Below are positions 1-7,721 of a stretch of 64,000 nucleotides of DNA, one piece after another. Each line of letters starts with the position of its first letter. Positions within the stretch are counted from its first letter, which is position 1. The DNA lies in NCBI RefSeq assembly GCF_000826065.2, contig NZ_LN623543.1, forward strand, positions 350,144-414,143. The letters are read 5' to 3'. The notes under the pieces were generated by a model. It made no database searches. It was not told where the DNA came from and saw only the letters and a list, made by a program, of their open reading frames with translations. Both the position numbers and the translations under genes were made by a program. Source of the stretch: Tessaracoccus massiliensis (GTDB lineage: Bacteria; Actinomycetota; Actinomycetes; Propionibacteriales; Propionibacteriaceae).

Positions 1-498
1 CGGGGGACCGCCCCCCGGAAAGGCCTGTCGGTGGCGCGCATGCTGGCGCACATCACCTACCTCTCCGAGGAGGCGTTCCAGGAGAAGTTCGGCCGCAGCG
101 CCCAGCGCGGCGAGCTGACCCCCAACTTCGGCATCGACTTCGCGGTCGAGAGCTACCTCGAGTACCAGGGTGAGCGTTTCCTCAGCCGCTTCGACGCGTT
201 GAGCTACCTGTACCTCACCCGCGTCATGGACTACTTCGATCCGTTCGAGGATCCAGCCTCACTCAACCGGCTCATCGCTGAGCCTGTCCGGTTCCTGCTC
301 GTGAGCTTCACCAGCGACTGGCGGTTCTCCACCGAGCACACCCGACGGATCGTCCGCCACCTCGAGGGCGCGGGGCTGCCCACCTCCTTCCGGGAGATCA
401 GATCCACCTGGGGACACGACTCCTTCCTCCTCGAACTGCCGGACTACCACGCGACGGTCCGCGCCTACCTCGAACGCGCCGCGGAGGAGATCGCATGA
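1..498 (+). CDS. metX: Homoserine O-acetyltransferase, C-terminal part (5' end outside window)
   Basis: The reading frame is open from the first base, so the gene begins upstream of the window; only about the last 165 residues are visible. The piece matches the C-terminal half of the MetX alpha/beta-hydrolase fold, with the VARMLAHITYLSEE segment after the lid, the FTSDWRF strand carrying the catalytic Asp, and TWGHDSFL carrying the catalytic His. The nucleophilic Ser lies outside the window. MetX acylates homoserine from acetyl-CoA (or succinyl-CoA in some members) to start methionine synthesis in the cytoplasm. It overlaps metW by ATGA, so the two are translationally coupled. Acyl-donor preference cannot be judged from this part. 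Confidence 0.93.
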   Translation, partial: RGTAPRKGLSVARMLAHITYLSEEAFQEKFGRSAQRGELTPNFGIDFAVESYLEYQGERFLSRFDALSYLYLTRVMDYFDPFEDPASLNRLIAEPVRFLLVSFTSDWRFSTEHTRRIVRHLEGAGLPTSFREIRSTWGHDSFLLELPDYHATVRAYLERAAEEIA

Positions 499-1100
499 CC
501 GCCCACCTCGCCAGGCCGGACCTGGCCATCATCTCCTCCCTGATCCCCGAGGGCAGCCGGGTGCTGGACCTGGGCTGCGGCAACGGCGACCTGCTCGAGA
601 TGCTGAAGGCCAAGCGGTGCACCGGAACCGGCGTCGACGTCGATCCGCCGCAGGTATTGGCCTGCCTGCGGCGCGGGGTCGACGTGATCGAGCTAGATCT
701 GGACTCCCAACTCGGCGAGTTCGCGGACGACTCCTACGATTTCGTCGTCCTCTCCCGTACGCTGCAGACCGTGCGGAGGCCCCGAGCGGTGCTCACCGAG
801 ATGAGCCGGATCGCTGTCCATTCGGTGGTGTCCATGCCCAACTTCGCGCACTGGCGCAACCGGCTCCGGCTGCTGCGCGGCAGGATGCCGATGTCGAAGG
901 ACCTGCCCTACCGCTGGTACGACACGCCCAACCTCCACCACACCTCGCTGCCCGACCTCGAGCCGTTGTTCAGCGAACTCGACATGGTCATCGACAAGCG
1001 GATCCCGCTGGACGCCGAGGGATACCGGCACCGCCTGGGAAACGTCGCGCCCAACCTGGTGGCCAGTTCCTCGCTGTACCTCCTCCACGCCCGCCGCTGA
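495..1100 (+). CDS. metW: Methionine biosynthesis protein MetW
   Basis: A 201-residue class I SAM-methyltransferase-like protein of the MetW family. The SAM-binding motif VLDLGCGNGD is at residues 23-32, with an acidic residue at the end of the second strand (GVDVD). The family signature MPNFAHWRNRLRLLRGRMP is present and the length is normal. MetW partners MetX in many proteobacteria and some actinobacteria and is thought to be needed for full homoserine acyltransferase activity; its own methyl acceptor is unknown. The start overlaps the metX stop (ATGA), giving a two-gene operon. The exonuclease gene downstream is convergent. Confidence 0.92.
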   Translation: MTAHLARPDLAIISSLIPEGSRVLDLGCGNGDLLEMLKAKRCTGTGVDVDPPQVLACLRRGVDVIELDLDSQLGEFADDSYDFVVLSRTLQTVRRPRAVLTEMSRIAVHSVVSMPNFAHWRNRLRLLRGRMPMSKDLPYRWYDTPNLHHTSLPDLEPLFSELDMVIDKRIPLDAEGYRHRLGNVAPNLVASSSLYLLHARR

Positions 1101-1108
1101 GGGGCGCG

Positions 1109-1999
1109 TCAGCCCAGTGCCTCGATGATCCGGGGCACGGACCCGCCCAGCCCCAGTTCCTCGCCGAGCGCGGTCAGGCGTTCGACTTCGACGGGGCCGC
1201 GGGCGATCGGTGGCAGGTCGAGCGAGTCGACGGCGGTGACGACCTCGCGGGCCCGTGCCAGGTAGTCGACGTCGGCCAGCAGCTGCGAACGCATCGACGG
1301 CGACATGGCCGACGACGCATCCACCGCGGCCGCCACCATCGCCTCGATGGTGGGGTAGGTGTTGACCAGCGAGGCGGCGCTCTTGTCCCCGATGCCCTTC
1401 ACGCCGGGCAGCCCGTCGGACGGGTCCCCGCGCAGCACCGCAAAGTCCACATAACGATCCGGTGTCAGCCCGTACTTCTCCGCGAGCACAGCGGGCGTGA
1501 CCAACTCGTGCTTCGCGACGCCGCGTGCCACGTACACCACGGAGGTGTCGTCGTCGGCCAACTGGAACAGGTCCCGGTCACCGGTCACCACGAGGCTGGT
1601 CCCAGCATGGCGGCGGGCGAGGCTGGCGAGCACGTCATCGGCCTCATGCTCCGCCGCGCCGACGATCGGGATGCCGGTGGCCTCGAGTACCTCACGGATG
1701 AGCGGGACCTGCACGGTGAGGTCGTCGTCGACCTGCTCGATCTGTTCCCCGTCGACCACCACCACGCGGTGCGCCTTGTAGGACTCGATGAGGTCGACGC
1801 GCCATCCGGGGCGCCAGTCGTCGTCCCAGGCGCAGGCCACCTCGTCGGGGGAGTACTGACTCACCAGGCGCGAGATGAAATCCAACGTGCCACGTACAGC
1901 GTTGACCGGGCGACCGTCGGGGGAGCGGAACGACGAGGGGACGCCGAAGAACGCACGGAAGTAGAGATACGACGTGTCGAAGATCATCAGCGTGCTCAC
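1109..1999 (-). CDS. 5'-3' exonuclease (PolA N-terminal-domain-like)
   Basis: A stand-alone flap/5'-3' exonuclease of about 296 residues. Acidic metal-binding motifs occur in the expected order: MIFDTSYLYFRAFF at the N terminus, WDDDWRPGWR, EADDVLASL, VTGDRDLFQL, then RGDPSDGLPGVKGIGDKSA, which is the helix-three-turn-helix DNA-binding segment. These proteins remove 5' flaps or RNA primers and resemble the first domain of DNA polymerase I; actinobacteria often have such a paralogue beside polA. Starts are possible at GTG 2017, GTG 1999 and ATG 1987. I prefer GTG 1999 by alignment, but no clear Shine-Dalgarno decides it. It is convergent with metW and divergent from lnt. Confidence 0.9.
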   Translation of the reverse strand: MSTLMIFDTSYLYFRAFFGVPSSFRSPDGRPVNAVRGTLDFISRLVSQYSPDEVACAWDDDWRPGWRVDLIESYKAHRVVVVDGEQIEQVDDDLTVQVPLIREVLEATGIPIVGAAEHEADDVLASLARRHAGTSLVVTGDRDLFQLADDDTSVVYVARGVAKHELVTPAVLAEKYGLTPDRYVDFAVLRGDPSDGLPGVKGIGDKSAASLVNTYPTIEAMVAAAVDASSAMSPSMRSQLLADVDYLARAREVVTAVDSLDLPPIARGPVEVERLTALGEELGLGGSVPRIIEALG

Positions 2000-2051
2000 C
2001 CGGCAATGGTGGCACACCGGGACGATGACGGGGTGGGGGTAGGCTTCCCCC

Positions 2052-3605
2052 GTGATTTACCGTCCCCAGCTCCCAGTGGTTGTTTCTCTGCTGGTGGCCT
2101 TCGGCATCGGCCTGCTCATCGGCACCGGGCAGGCCCCGATGGGCGTGTGGCCGGCCACGATGCTGGGGGTGGGGCTGTTCACCTGGTTCATGGCGCACCG
2201 CCGCCCGGGGCCGGCCTTCGGCTACGGCTACCTCACCGGCCTGGCCATGAACACCCTGACCGTCTCCTGGGTCTCGGTGCTGGGCGTCTGGGTGGGGGTG
2301 GCGCTGGTCGCGTTCCTGGCACTGTGGTGGGGACTCCTCGCCGTGGTGGTTTCCCGCCTGACGAGGCTGCGCTTCTGGCCGTTGCTGATCCCCGCCGCCT
2401 GGGTGGCGATGGAGTTCGCCTCCGGCAAGATCCCCTTCGGCGGCTTCTCCTGGACCCGCCTGGGCTACACCGCCATCGACCAACCCATGTCGGGATGGTT
2501 CGCCTACGTCGGTGTCACGGGCGTGAGCTACCTCGTGGCACTGGTGGCGAACGCGGGAGTGTTCGTCGTGACGGACCAGCGACGCCGCCTGCGGGTGCTT
2601 GCAGGGGCGCTCGCCATCTTCGTCCTCGGCGGCCTGCTCAACCTCACCCCCCACGCAGACCCCGAGACACGCGTGAGCATCGCCGTCGTTCAGCCCAATG
2701 TGAACCGCCACGAGCACGGCACGGCGTCCTATGCCCGCTCGGTGACCAACAACGCGCTCAGCGAGACGATCTTCGCGCTGGCCGAGGCCCGCACGGGGGA
2801 GCACCCACAGCTCGACTTCGTGCTCTGGCCCGAGAACGCCACGGATGTCGACCCCATCGAAGACCCTGAGACCCGCCGACTGGTGGAGGTCTCCGCACAT
2901 CTGGCGCAGGTGCCCATCTTCGTCGGCGCCGTGATGAACGGTCCCGAACCTGACACGAGGCAGACCTCGAGCCTCTGGTGGCATCCGCTGGAGGGTCCGG
3001 GCGACATGTACCACAAGCGCGATCTGGTGCCCTTCGGCGAATGGATTCCCTTCCGCGAGGTACTGCTGCCGCGGCTGCCGATCCTGCGGCAGATCGGGCG
3101 CCAGTCGATCCCGGGGGAGGGGCCCGGCGTCGTCCACGCGCCCATCCAGGGCAACCCGCACCTGCAGGTGGGCACGATCATCTGCTTCGAGTTGGCCTAC
3201 GACGACACGAGCTACGACGCGGTGCGGGGCGGTGGGGAGATCATCGTGTCGCAGTCCAACACCAACACCTACGGCGGCACCTTCCAGCCTCCTCAGCAGC
3301 TGGTGATCAACCGCGTGCGCGCCATGGAAACCGGCCGGGAGGTGGTGGTCTCCACCCTCAACTCCCTCACGGGCATCGTCGACACCAGAGGCCGGGTCGA
3401 CGAGTTGACCGACGAGTTTGAAGCCGCCAGCCGTATCGTGACGGTGCCGCTGCGCTACAACACCAACCTCGCGGTCCACCTGGGGGCCTGGCCCGCCTGG
3501 GCTTCGCTGCTGACCACCCTGCTGGCTTTCGCCTACTCCTATCGGCGCGCCCCTCAGAGGGCGGGTAGCATTGAGCGGAACAATCGAACCCAAGGACAGC
3601 CATGA
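2052..3605 (+). CDS. lnt: Apolipoprotein N-acyltransferase
   Basis: A 517-residue membrane enzyme that N-acylates the lipidated Cys of lipoproteins. About six hydrophobic N-terminal segments (residues 1-205) precede a nitrilase-like periplasm-facing domain and a final membrane helix near residue 480. The Glu-Lys-Cys catalytic triad is visible as E261 (WPENAT), K322 (YHKRDLVPFGEWIP) and C378 (IICFEL). Translation starts at GTG 2052, just after a short purine-poor leader. It overlaps the polyprenol-phosphate mannose synthase by ATGA, the actinobacterial arrangement in which Lnt and Ppm1 are adjacent or fused (fused in M. tuberculosis). Its lipoprotein substrates would include the binding protein at 21.5 kb. 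Confidence 0.95.
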   Translation: MIYRPQLPVVVSLLVAFGIGLLIGTGQAPMGVWPATMLGVGLFTWFMAHRRPGPAFGYGYLTGLAMNTLTVSWVSVLGVWVGVALVAFLALWWGLLAVVVSRLTRLRFWPLLIPAAWVAMEFASGKIPFGGFSWTRLGYTAIDQPMSGWFAYVGVTGVSYLVALVANAGVFVVTDQRRRLRVLAGALAIFVLGGLLNLTPHADPETRVSIAVVQPNVNRHEHGTASYARSVTNNALSETIFALAEARTGEHPQLDFVLWPENATDVDPIEDPETRRLVEVSAHLAQVPIFVGAVMNGPEPDTRQTSSLWWHPLEGPGDMYHKRDLVPFGEWIPFREVLLPRLPILRQIGRQSIPGEGPGVVHAPIQGNPHLQVGTIICFELAYDDTSYDAVRGGGEIIVSQSNTNTYGGTFQPPQQLVINRVRAMETGREVVVSTLNSLTGIVDTRGRVDELTDEFEAASRIVTVPLRYNTNLAVHLGAWPAWASLLTTLLAFAYSYRRAPQRAGSIERNNRTQGQP

Positions 3606-4387
3606 CAAGCAATGACGCGCTCGACAAGGTGCTCGTGATCATCCCGACGTACAACGAGTCGCAGAACATTGAGAGCATCACCAACCGGCTGCGCAAGGCA
3701 GTGCCGCATGCGCACATCCTCATCGCGGATGACAACTCGCCGGACGGCACGGGGGACATCGCCGACCGGCTTGCGGAGGGTGATGACCACATCCACGTCA
3801 TGCACCGCACCGGCAAGCAGGGCCTTGGCGCCGCCTACCTGGCGGGCTTCGAGTGGGGGATGGATCACGGCTACGGCGTGCTTGTCTCCCACGACGCGGA
3901 CGGCTCGCACCAGCCCGAGGAACTGCCCCGGCTGCTGCAGGCCATCAACGAGGGCGCCGACATGGTCAAGGGCTCGCGCTGGGTCAAGGGTGGCTCCATC
4001 GTCAACTGGCCCGCCTCTCGCGTGGTGATCTCCAAGGCGGGCTCCCTGTGGACACGGATCTGGCTGGGCATCCCGGTCAAGGACGCCACCGGGGGGTTCA
4101 ACGCCTACCGCGCCACCACGCTGCGCGGCATGAACCTCAACGAGGTCGCCTCGGCCGGCTACTGCTTCCAGATCGATCTGGTGTGGCGCGCCATCAAGCA
4201 CGGCTTCAAGGTGGTCGAAGTGCCGATCGAGTTCGTGGAGCGCGAGTTCGGCGATTCCAAGATGAGCCGCAACATCGTCGTCGAGGCGCTGCTGCGCACG
4301 ACGCTGTGGGGGATCGAGCACCGCTTCAACCAGCTCAAGAACGGCGTGCGCAAGGCCATCGGCCGCGGCCGCCGTCAGGACGCCTAG
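3602..4387 (+). CDS. ppm1: Polyprenol monophosphomannose synthase
   Basis: A 261-residue GT2 glycosyltransferase of the Dpm1/Ppm1 type. It transfers mannose from GDP-mannose to polyprenyl phosphate, making the lipid-linked mannose donor for lipomannan and protein mannosylation at the membrane. Visible motifs are VIIPTYNES near the start, DDNSPDG (43-49) for nucleotide binding and SHDADGSHQPEE (DAD at 98-100) for the metal site. There are no C-terminal membrane helices, as in the Ppm1 catalytic domain, so it probably relies on the neighbouring Lnt for membrane location. The ATGA overlap with lnt and the TAGTG junction with the next gene indicate one transcript. Confidence 0.94.
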   Translation: MTSNDALDKVLVIIPTYNESQNIESITNRLRKAVPHAHILIADDNSPDGTGDIADRLAEGDDHIHVMHRTGKQGLGAAYLAGFEWGMDHGYGVLVSHDADGSHQPEELPRLLQAINEGADMVKGSRWVKGGSIVNWPASRVVISKAGSLWTRIWLGIPVKDATGGFNAYRATTLRGMNLNEVASAGYCFQIDLVWRAIKHGFKVVEVPIEFVEREFGDSKMSRNIVVEALLRTTLWGIEHRFNQLKNGVRKAIGRGRRQDA

Positions 4388-4923
4388 TGTCGCCTCGTCG
4401 CGGCACTGTGGCGCTCGGCCTCACCGTCGGAGCCCTGCTCCTGCTGCTGATCGCGGAGATCGCCGCCATCATCTGGGTCTCCGGCAAGATCGGGTGGTGG
4501 ACGCTCGCCCTGCTGATGGCCACCTCCGTGCTGGGCCTGTTCCTGATGCAGCGGGAGTGGCGCAAGGCGTGGGCGGCGCTTTCCGACGCGTTGCGCTCGG
4601 GCCAACTGCCCACCGGCAGGATGGCCGACGCCAGCCTCGTGTTGGTGGGCGGCATCCTGTTGGCCGTACCGGGTCTGTTGACGGACATGGCCGGTCTCCT
4701 GCTGCTGCTGCCCTTCACGCGCCCGTTCGTCCGGTCCGCGGTCACGTGGTGGGCGTCGCGGGTCATCACGCCCAATGACGGGCAGACGGGTCCCACCATC
4801 ATCAAGGGGGAGGCCACCACGGATCCGGGCCACGGCACGCTCATTCCCGGCCTCGGGCATGAAGAAGGCGAGGCCACCGGCGGAACTGTGATCCGCGGCG
4901 ACCTCGCCGATGACGAGCGCTGA
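4387..4923 (+). CDS. fxsA: FxsA family membrane protein
   Basis: A 178-residue membrane protein starting at GTG 4387, which uses the last base of the ppm1 stop codon (TAGTG). Helices lie near residues 8-32, 37-52, 77-95 and 100-112. The ATSVLGLFLMQREW segment and the VPGLLTDMAGLLLLLPFTR stretch are typical of FxsA. The C-terminal 50 residues are hydrophilic and poorly conserved. In E. coli FxsA alleviates exclusion of phage T7 by the F factor; the actinobacterial role is unknown. It is the third gene of the lnt-ppm1 transcript and converges on rbpA. Confidence 0.85.
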   Translation: MSPRRGTVALGLTVGALLLLLIAEIAAIIWVSGKIGWWTLALLMATSVLGLFLMQREWRKAWAALSDALRSGQLPTGRMADASLVLVGGILLAVPGLLTDMAGLLLLLPFTRPFVRSAVTWWASRVITPNDGQTGPTIIKGEATTDPGHGTLIPGLGHEEGEATGGTVIRGDLADDER

Positions 4924-4931
4924 GCGCCCCG

Positions 4932-5273
4932 TCAGTAAAGCCTGTCAGACTCCCGCAGCTTCGTGAGCTGCTCCTCCAGGATGTCCTCCAACTCGGGGAT
5001 GGAGCGACGCTCGCGCAGCATGTCCCAGTGGGTGCGCACAGGCTTCTCGGCCTTCTCTTCACCCACGACGCCGTCGGAACGGACCGCGGTGAGGCCGCAC
5101 TGTTTGCACTCCCACTCCGTGGGGAGTTCCGCCTCTGCGGCGAAGGTCACCTCGAAGTGGTGCCCCTTGGGACAGTCGAACGCGAGGTTCTGTCGATCAG
5201 CGAACTCGATGCCCTGCTCGTCCTCGAAAGTCTTCGAGCCGAGCCCTACGCCGCGCAGTGCACGATCAGCCAT
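4932..5273 (-). CDS. rbpA: RNA polymerase-binding protein RbpA
   Basis: A 113-residue actinobacterial RNA polymerase-binding protein. It starts MADRALRGVGLGSKTFE, followed by the core domain with CPKGHHFEV and CKQCG (a zinc-binding or zinc-like fold) and the basic/C-terminal sigma-interaction segment THWDMLRERRSIPELEDIL. RbpA stabilises open complexes with the primary sigma factor. The ATG at 5273 has a strong upstream GGAGGGAAGA ribosome-binding site, which rules out the longer in-frame start at 5318. It is convergent with fxsA and follows the glycerophosphodiesterase gene, which is transcribed the same way. Confidence 0.96.
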   Translation of the reverse strand: MADRALRGVGLGSKTFEDEQGIEFADRQNLAFDCPKGHHFEVTFAAEAELPTEWECKQCGLTAVRSDGVVGEEKAEKPVRTHWDMLRERRSIPELEDILEEQLTKLRESDRLY

Positions 5274-5325
5274 TCTTCCCTCCTTCGTCTGCCAATTCCA
5301 ACGAACCGGGAACCTCAAAGGTTCC

Positions 5326-6096
5326 CTACTGAGTAGACCACATCCCCCGAGCAGAGAGGACCTGTTTGAGGGAATCCGGCCTGTCGGTGACGATCCCGTC
5401 GACGCCCCAGTCGATCAGTCGGTGCATGGTGGTGGGGTCATCCACCGTCCAGACGTGGATCTTCTTGCCCGCCTGGTGGATGCGCTCGATGTTCTTCGGC
5501 GTGACGATGTCGACAGTCACGGGACCGACGGGGTGCTGCAGCGGAACCTGATACACCTGGCCGCCGGGGGAGATGCCACCCATGGTGAGCGCCGCGACGC
5601 CGGTGGGGGAGACCGCGGTGGGGACCCGGGGGAGTAGGCTGCGGAACCTGCGGATGCGGGTGCGGGTGAAAGAAGCGACACAGACGCGGCGCTCGGCGCC
5701 GTGCCGCTTGATGCAGTCTACCAGCCCCTGCACGGCGGTGGCGGATTTGATGTCGATGTTGAAGTTGACGTCTGGGAACGTCTCGAACAGCTCATCCATG
5801 GTGGGGATGGCCTCGCGGTCCCCGACGAGGCACTCGCCGATCTCTTCGAGCGTGTGGTCGCGTAGCGAGCCCTCCACGTCGGTGAGCCGGTCCAGGGTGT
5901 CATCGTGGAAGGCCACGAGGTGGCCGTCGCGGGTGGTATGGACGTCAGTCTCGAGGTAACGGAAACCCAGCTCGACGGCGTTGGCGAAGGCCCTGGTGGT
6001 GTTCTCGATGCCTAAATTGGCGGTCATGAATGACCCGCCTCGGTGAGCCATCGCCACGAATTCGGGAGAGAGATAGTCCGGGTAGACCTCCGCCAT
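5326..6096 (-). CDS. Glycerophosphodiester phosphodiesterase
   Basis: A 256-residue GDPD-family TIM-barrel enzyme. Catalytic and metal-site residues are visible: AHRGG with H18 and R19, ENT at 31-33, the E49-T-D51 motif and H64 in VAFHDDTLDRLT, then FNIDIKS on a later strand. It hydrolyses glycerophosphodiesters to glycerol-3-phosphate and an alcohol. There is no signal peptide, so a cytoplasmic role in phospholipid headgroup recycling is likely. It lies upstream of rbpA in the same direction with a 52-bp gap and is divergent from pdxY. Confidence 0.92.
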   Translation of the reverse strand: MAEVYPDYLSPEFVAMAHRGGSFMTANLGIENTTRAFANAVELGFRYLETDVHTTRDGHLVAFHDDTLDRLTDVEGSLRDHTLEEIGECLVGDREAIPTMDELFETFPDVNFNIDIKSATAVQGLVDCIKRHGAERRVCVASFTRTRIRRFRSLLPRVPTAVSPTGVAALTMGGISPGGQVYQVPLQHPVGPVTVDIVTPKNIERIHQAGKKIHVWTVDDPTTMHRLIDWGVDGIVTDRPDSLKQVLSARGMWSTQ

Positions 6097-6163
6097 AATG
6101 ATTTCATCCTAGTGGGAATGGGACAAGATTCCGCCACCGGTGCGGGAGTGCAAAGATGGGCCA

Positions 6164-7015
6164 ATGACCACCGTGTTGTCCATCCAGTCGGCCGTCGCCT
6201 ACGGCCACGCCGGAAACTCCGCCGCTGTGTTCCCGCTGCAACGCCTCGGCGTCGACGTGTGGCCGGTCTACACCGTCAACTTCTCCAACAACACCGACTA
6301 CGGATCCTGGCGTGGACCGCTCATCCCGGCCGACGACGTCTGGGAGGTCGTCCAGGGCGTCAACGACCGCGGCGTATTGGGCTCCGTCGACGCGCTGCTG
6401 TGCGGATACCTCGGGACGCCGGAGGTGGGAAAGGTGATCCTCGACTCCTACCGGCTCGTCAGGCAGCACAACCCCGAGGCCATCTTCTGTGCAGACCCGG
6501 TGATGGGCGACATCGACCGCGGCTTCTACGCCCGCCCCGGCATCCCCGAGTTCTGGCGCGATCACGTCGTGGCCGAGGCCGACATCATGACTCCCAACCT
6601 CTTCGAATTGCAGTTCCTGACCGGACGCGTCACCCGGTCACTTGCCGAGGTGGTGGAGGCCGCACAGGAACTGCGCGCCCGCGGGCCGCGCGTCGTGGTG
6701 GTCACCTCCGTGGTGGGGGAGGACCTCACCGACAACGTGATGCGCATCGTCGGGGTCGACGACGCTGGAGCCTGGGTGGTCACCACGCCCGTGCTGGACC
6801 GCAAGTTCACCGGCTCCGGGGATCTCACCACCGCCATGTTCCTCGCACGGTGGCTCGAGAAGGGTGACCTGGGCGACGCACTGGGCCGCACCGCATCGAT
6901 CGTCTACTCGGTGCTGGAGGCCACCGCTAGCGCCGACCACAAAGAACTACGCCTCGTGGATGCGCAGCTCGATCTCGTCGAGCCGCGCTTCCAGTTCGAG
7001 GCTAGCCGGCTGTAG
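6164..7015 (+). CDS. pdxY: Pyridoxal kinase
   Basis: A 283-residue ribokinase-superfamily kinase that phosphorylates pyridoxal (vitamin B6 salvage). It has the typical N terminus VLSIQSAVAYGHAGNSAAVFPLQ, a GYLGTPEVG loop, CADPVMGD, TPNLFELQFLTG and the catalytic FTGSGDLTTAMF motif whose Asp is the general base. ATG 6164 is preferred over GTG 6140 because it gives the family N terminus. The 3' 355 bp (6661-7015) are duplicated almost perfectly at 10771-11125. This left-hand copy is the complete gene. It converges on a truncated 3' end of the MurA-like gene. Confidence 0.93.
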   Translation: MTTVLSIQSAVAYGHAGNSAAVFPLQRLGVDVWPVYTVNFSNNTDYGSWRGPLIPADDVWEVVQGVNDRGVLGSVDALLCGYLGTPEVGKVILDSYRLVRQHNPEAIFCADPVMGDIDRGFYARPGIPEFWRDHVVAEADIMTPNLFELQFLTGRVTRSLAEVVEAAQELRARGPRVVVVTSVVGEDLTDNVMRIVGVDDAGAWVVTTPVLDRKFTGSGDLTTAMFLARWLEKGDLGDALGRTASIVYSVLEATASADHKELRLVDAQLDLVEPRFQFEASRL

Positions 7016-7390
7016 CGAGCGGCTCCCCTCGCCGTCAGTTCTCGTCTGCGGGCTCGCCCCAGAACGTGTTGATGGAGGCGCCCAGTTTGTTGAGGCGCTG
7101 CGGGAGGTCCTCGTAGCCGCGGTTGATGACGTAGACGTCCATCAGCGTGGTGGTGCCCCTCGCGGCGAGGGCGGCCAGCAGCAGGCACACCGCCGGACGC
7201 AGCGCCGGCGGGGATTCGATGCGGCGTCCGCGCCACCTCGTCGGCCCGATGATCAGGAGGCGGTGCGCGTCCATGAGCTGGATGTTGGCGCCCAGCTCCG
7301 AGAGCTTCTTCAGGTGGATGGCGCGGTTGTCGTAGACCCAGTCGTAGATGACGCTCTGCCCGGTGGCGGTGGCGCAGATGACCGCGAAGA
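6661..7390. repeat. 730-bp direct repeat, left copy
   Basis: Bases 6661-7390 recur at 10771-11500 in the same orientation, with 4 mismatches in 730 (near 6952, 7002, 7164 and 7236). The repeat covers the last 355 bp of pdxY, the 19-bp gap and the last 356 bp of the convergent MurA-like gene. On this side pdxY is complete and the MurA-like gene truncated; on the right side the reverse holds. Identity stops abruptly at both edges. This is the geometry left by single-crossover integration of a circle, or by a segmental duplication. Confidence 0.95.
7035..7390 (-). pseudogene. Truncated 3' end of the MurA-like gene
   Basis: This encodes only about the last 118 residues of the HTH-MurA protein whose intact copy is at 11145-12686, from FAVICATATGQSVIYDW to the C terminus GEPADEN. 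There is one changed residue (PTRWRG instead of PTSWRG). The 5' portion is replaced at 7391 by an unrelated SPFH-gene fragment on the other strand. It lacks the HTH, the catalytic Cys region and the original promoter, so it cannot be a functional enolpyruvyl transferase. Confidence 0.93.
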
Positions 7391-7391
7391 G

Positions 7392-7610
7392 CAGTCCGAG
7401 TCGGCCCTGCGCCACGTTGCGACGAGCCCCCCGTACGACTACGCAGGACCGGGGGAGGAGAGCCTCCGCGGTTCCACCGAACTGGTGACGCGGGAACTCG
7501 CGGACGAGGTCGCGGCGCGGATCGCCATCGCGGGGCTCGAGGTCGTCGAGACCCGCATCTCCTCACTCGCGTACGCACCCGAGATCGCGGACATCATCCT
7601 CATCCCCGGG
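7392..7610 (+). pseudogene. Internal fragment of an SPFH/band-7 protein gene
   Basis: An open stretch of about 70 codons reads SESALRHVATSPPYDYAG, then ELVTRELADEVAARI and RISSLAYAPEIA. This is the middle of an actinobacterial SPFH (band 7, stomatin-like) membrane protein, where the usual text is ESALRHVA...LRG.TELV..EL..EV.ARV..AG...E.R...LAYAPEIA. There is no start and no C-terminal part; similarity ends near 7605, just before the hairpin. It begins exactly at the edge of the 730-bp repeat, so it belongs to the foreign segment between the repeats. It is non-functional here. Confidence 0.75.
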
Positions 7611-7629
7611 TTGGCTGAGCGTAGGACCG

Positions 7630-7664
7630 AGAGCCCCCGGCCGCGAATCGCGACCGGGGGCTCT
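7630..7664. terminator. Hairpin terminator next to the GH20 remnant
   Basis: Two 16-base arms (7630-7645 and 7649-7664) with one mismatch enclose a 3-base loop. The stem core is AGAGCCCCCGG / CCGGGGGCTCT. A T-run is poor on either strand. It lies about 55 bp past the stop of the GH20 remnant and after the SPFH fragment, so it could terminate either direction. Confidence 0.7.
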
Positions 7665-7721
7665 GGCTGTGCTGCCCTTCGATACACCCGCTCGTTCCTC
7701 GCGGGCGCTCAGGGCGCGGGG

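Noticed and set aside
617-2869. A long plus-strand open frame of 750 codons across metW, the exonuclease and lnt
   Set aside because: High-GC shadow of three well-supported genes; its text is Arg/Ala/Pro-rich and has no recognisable motif.
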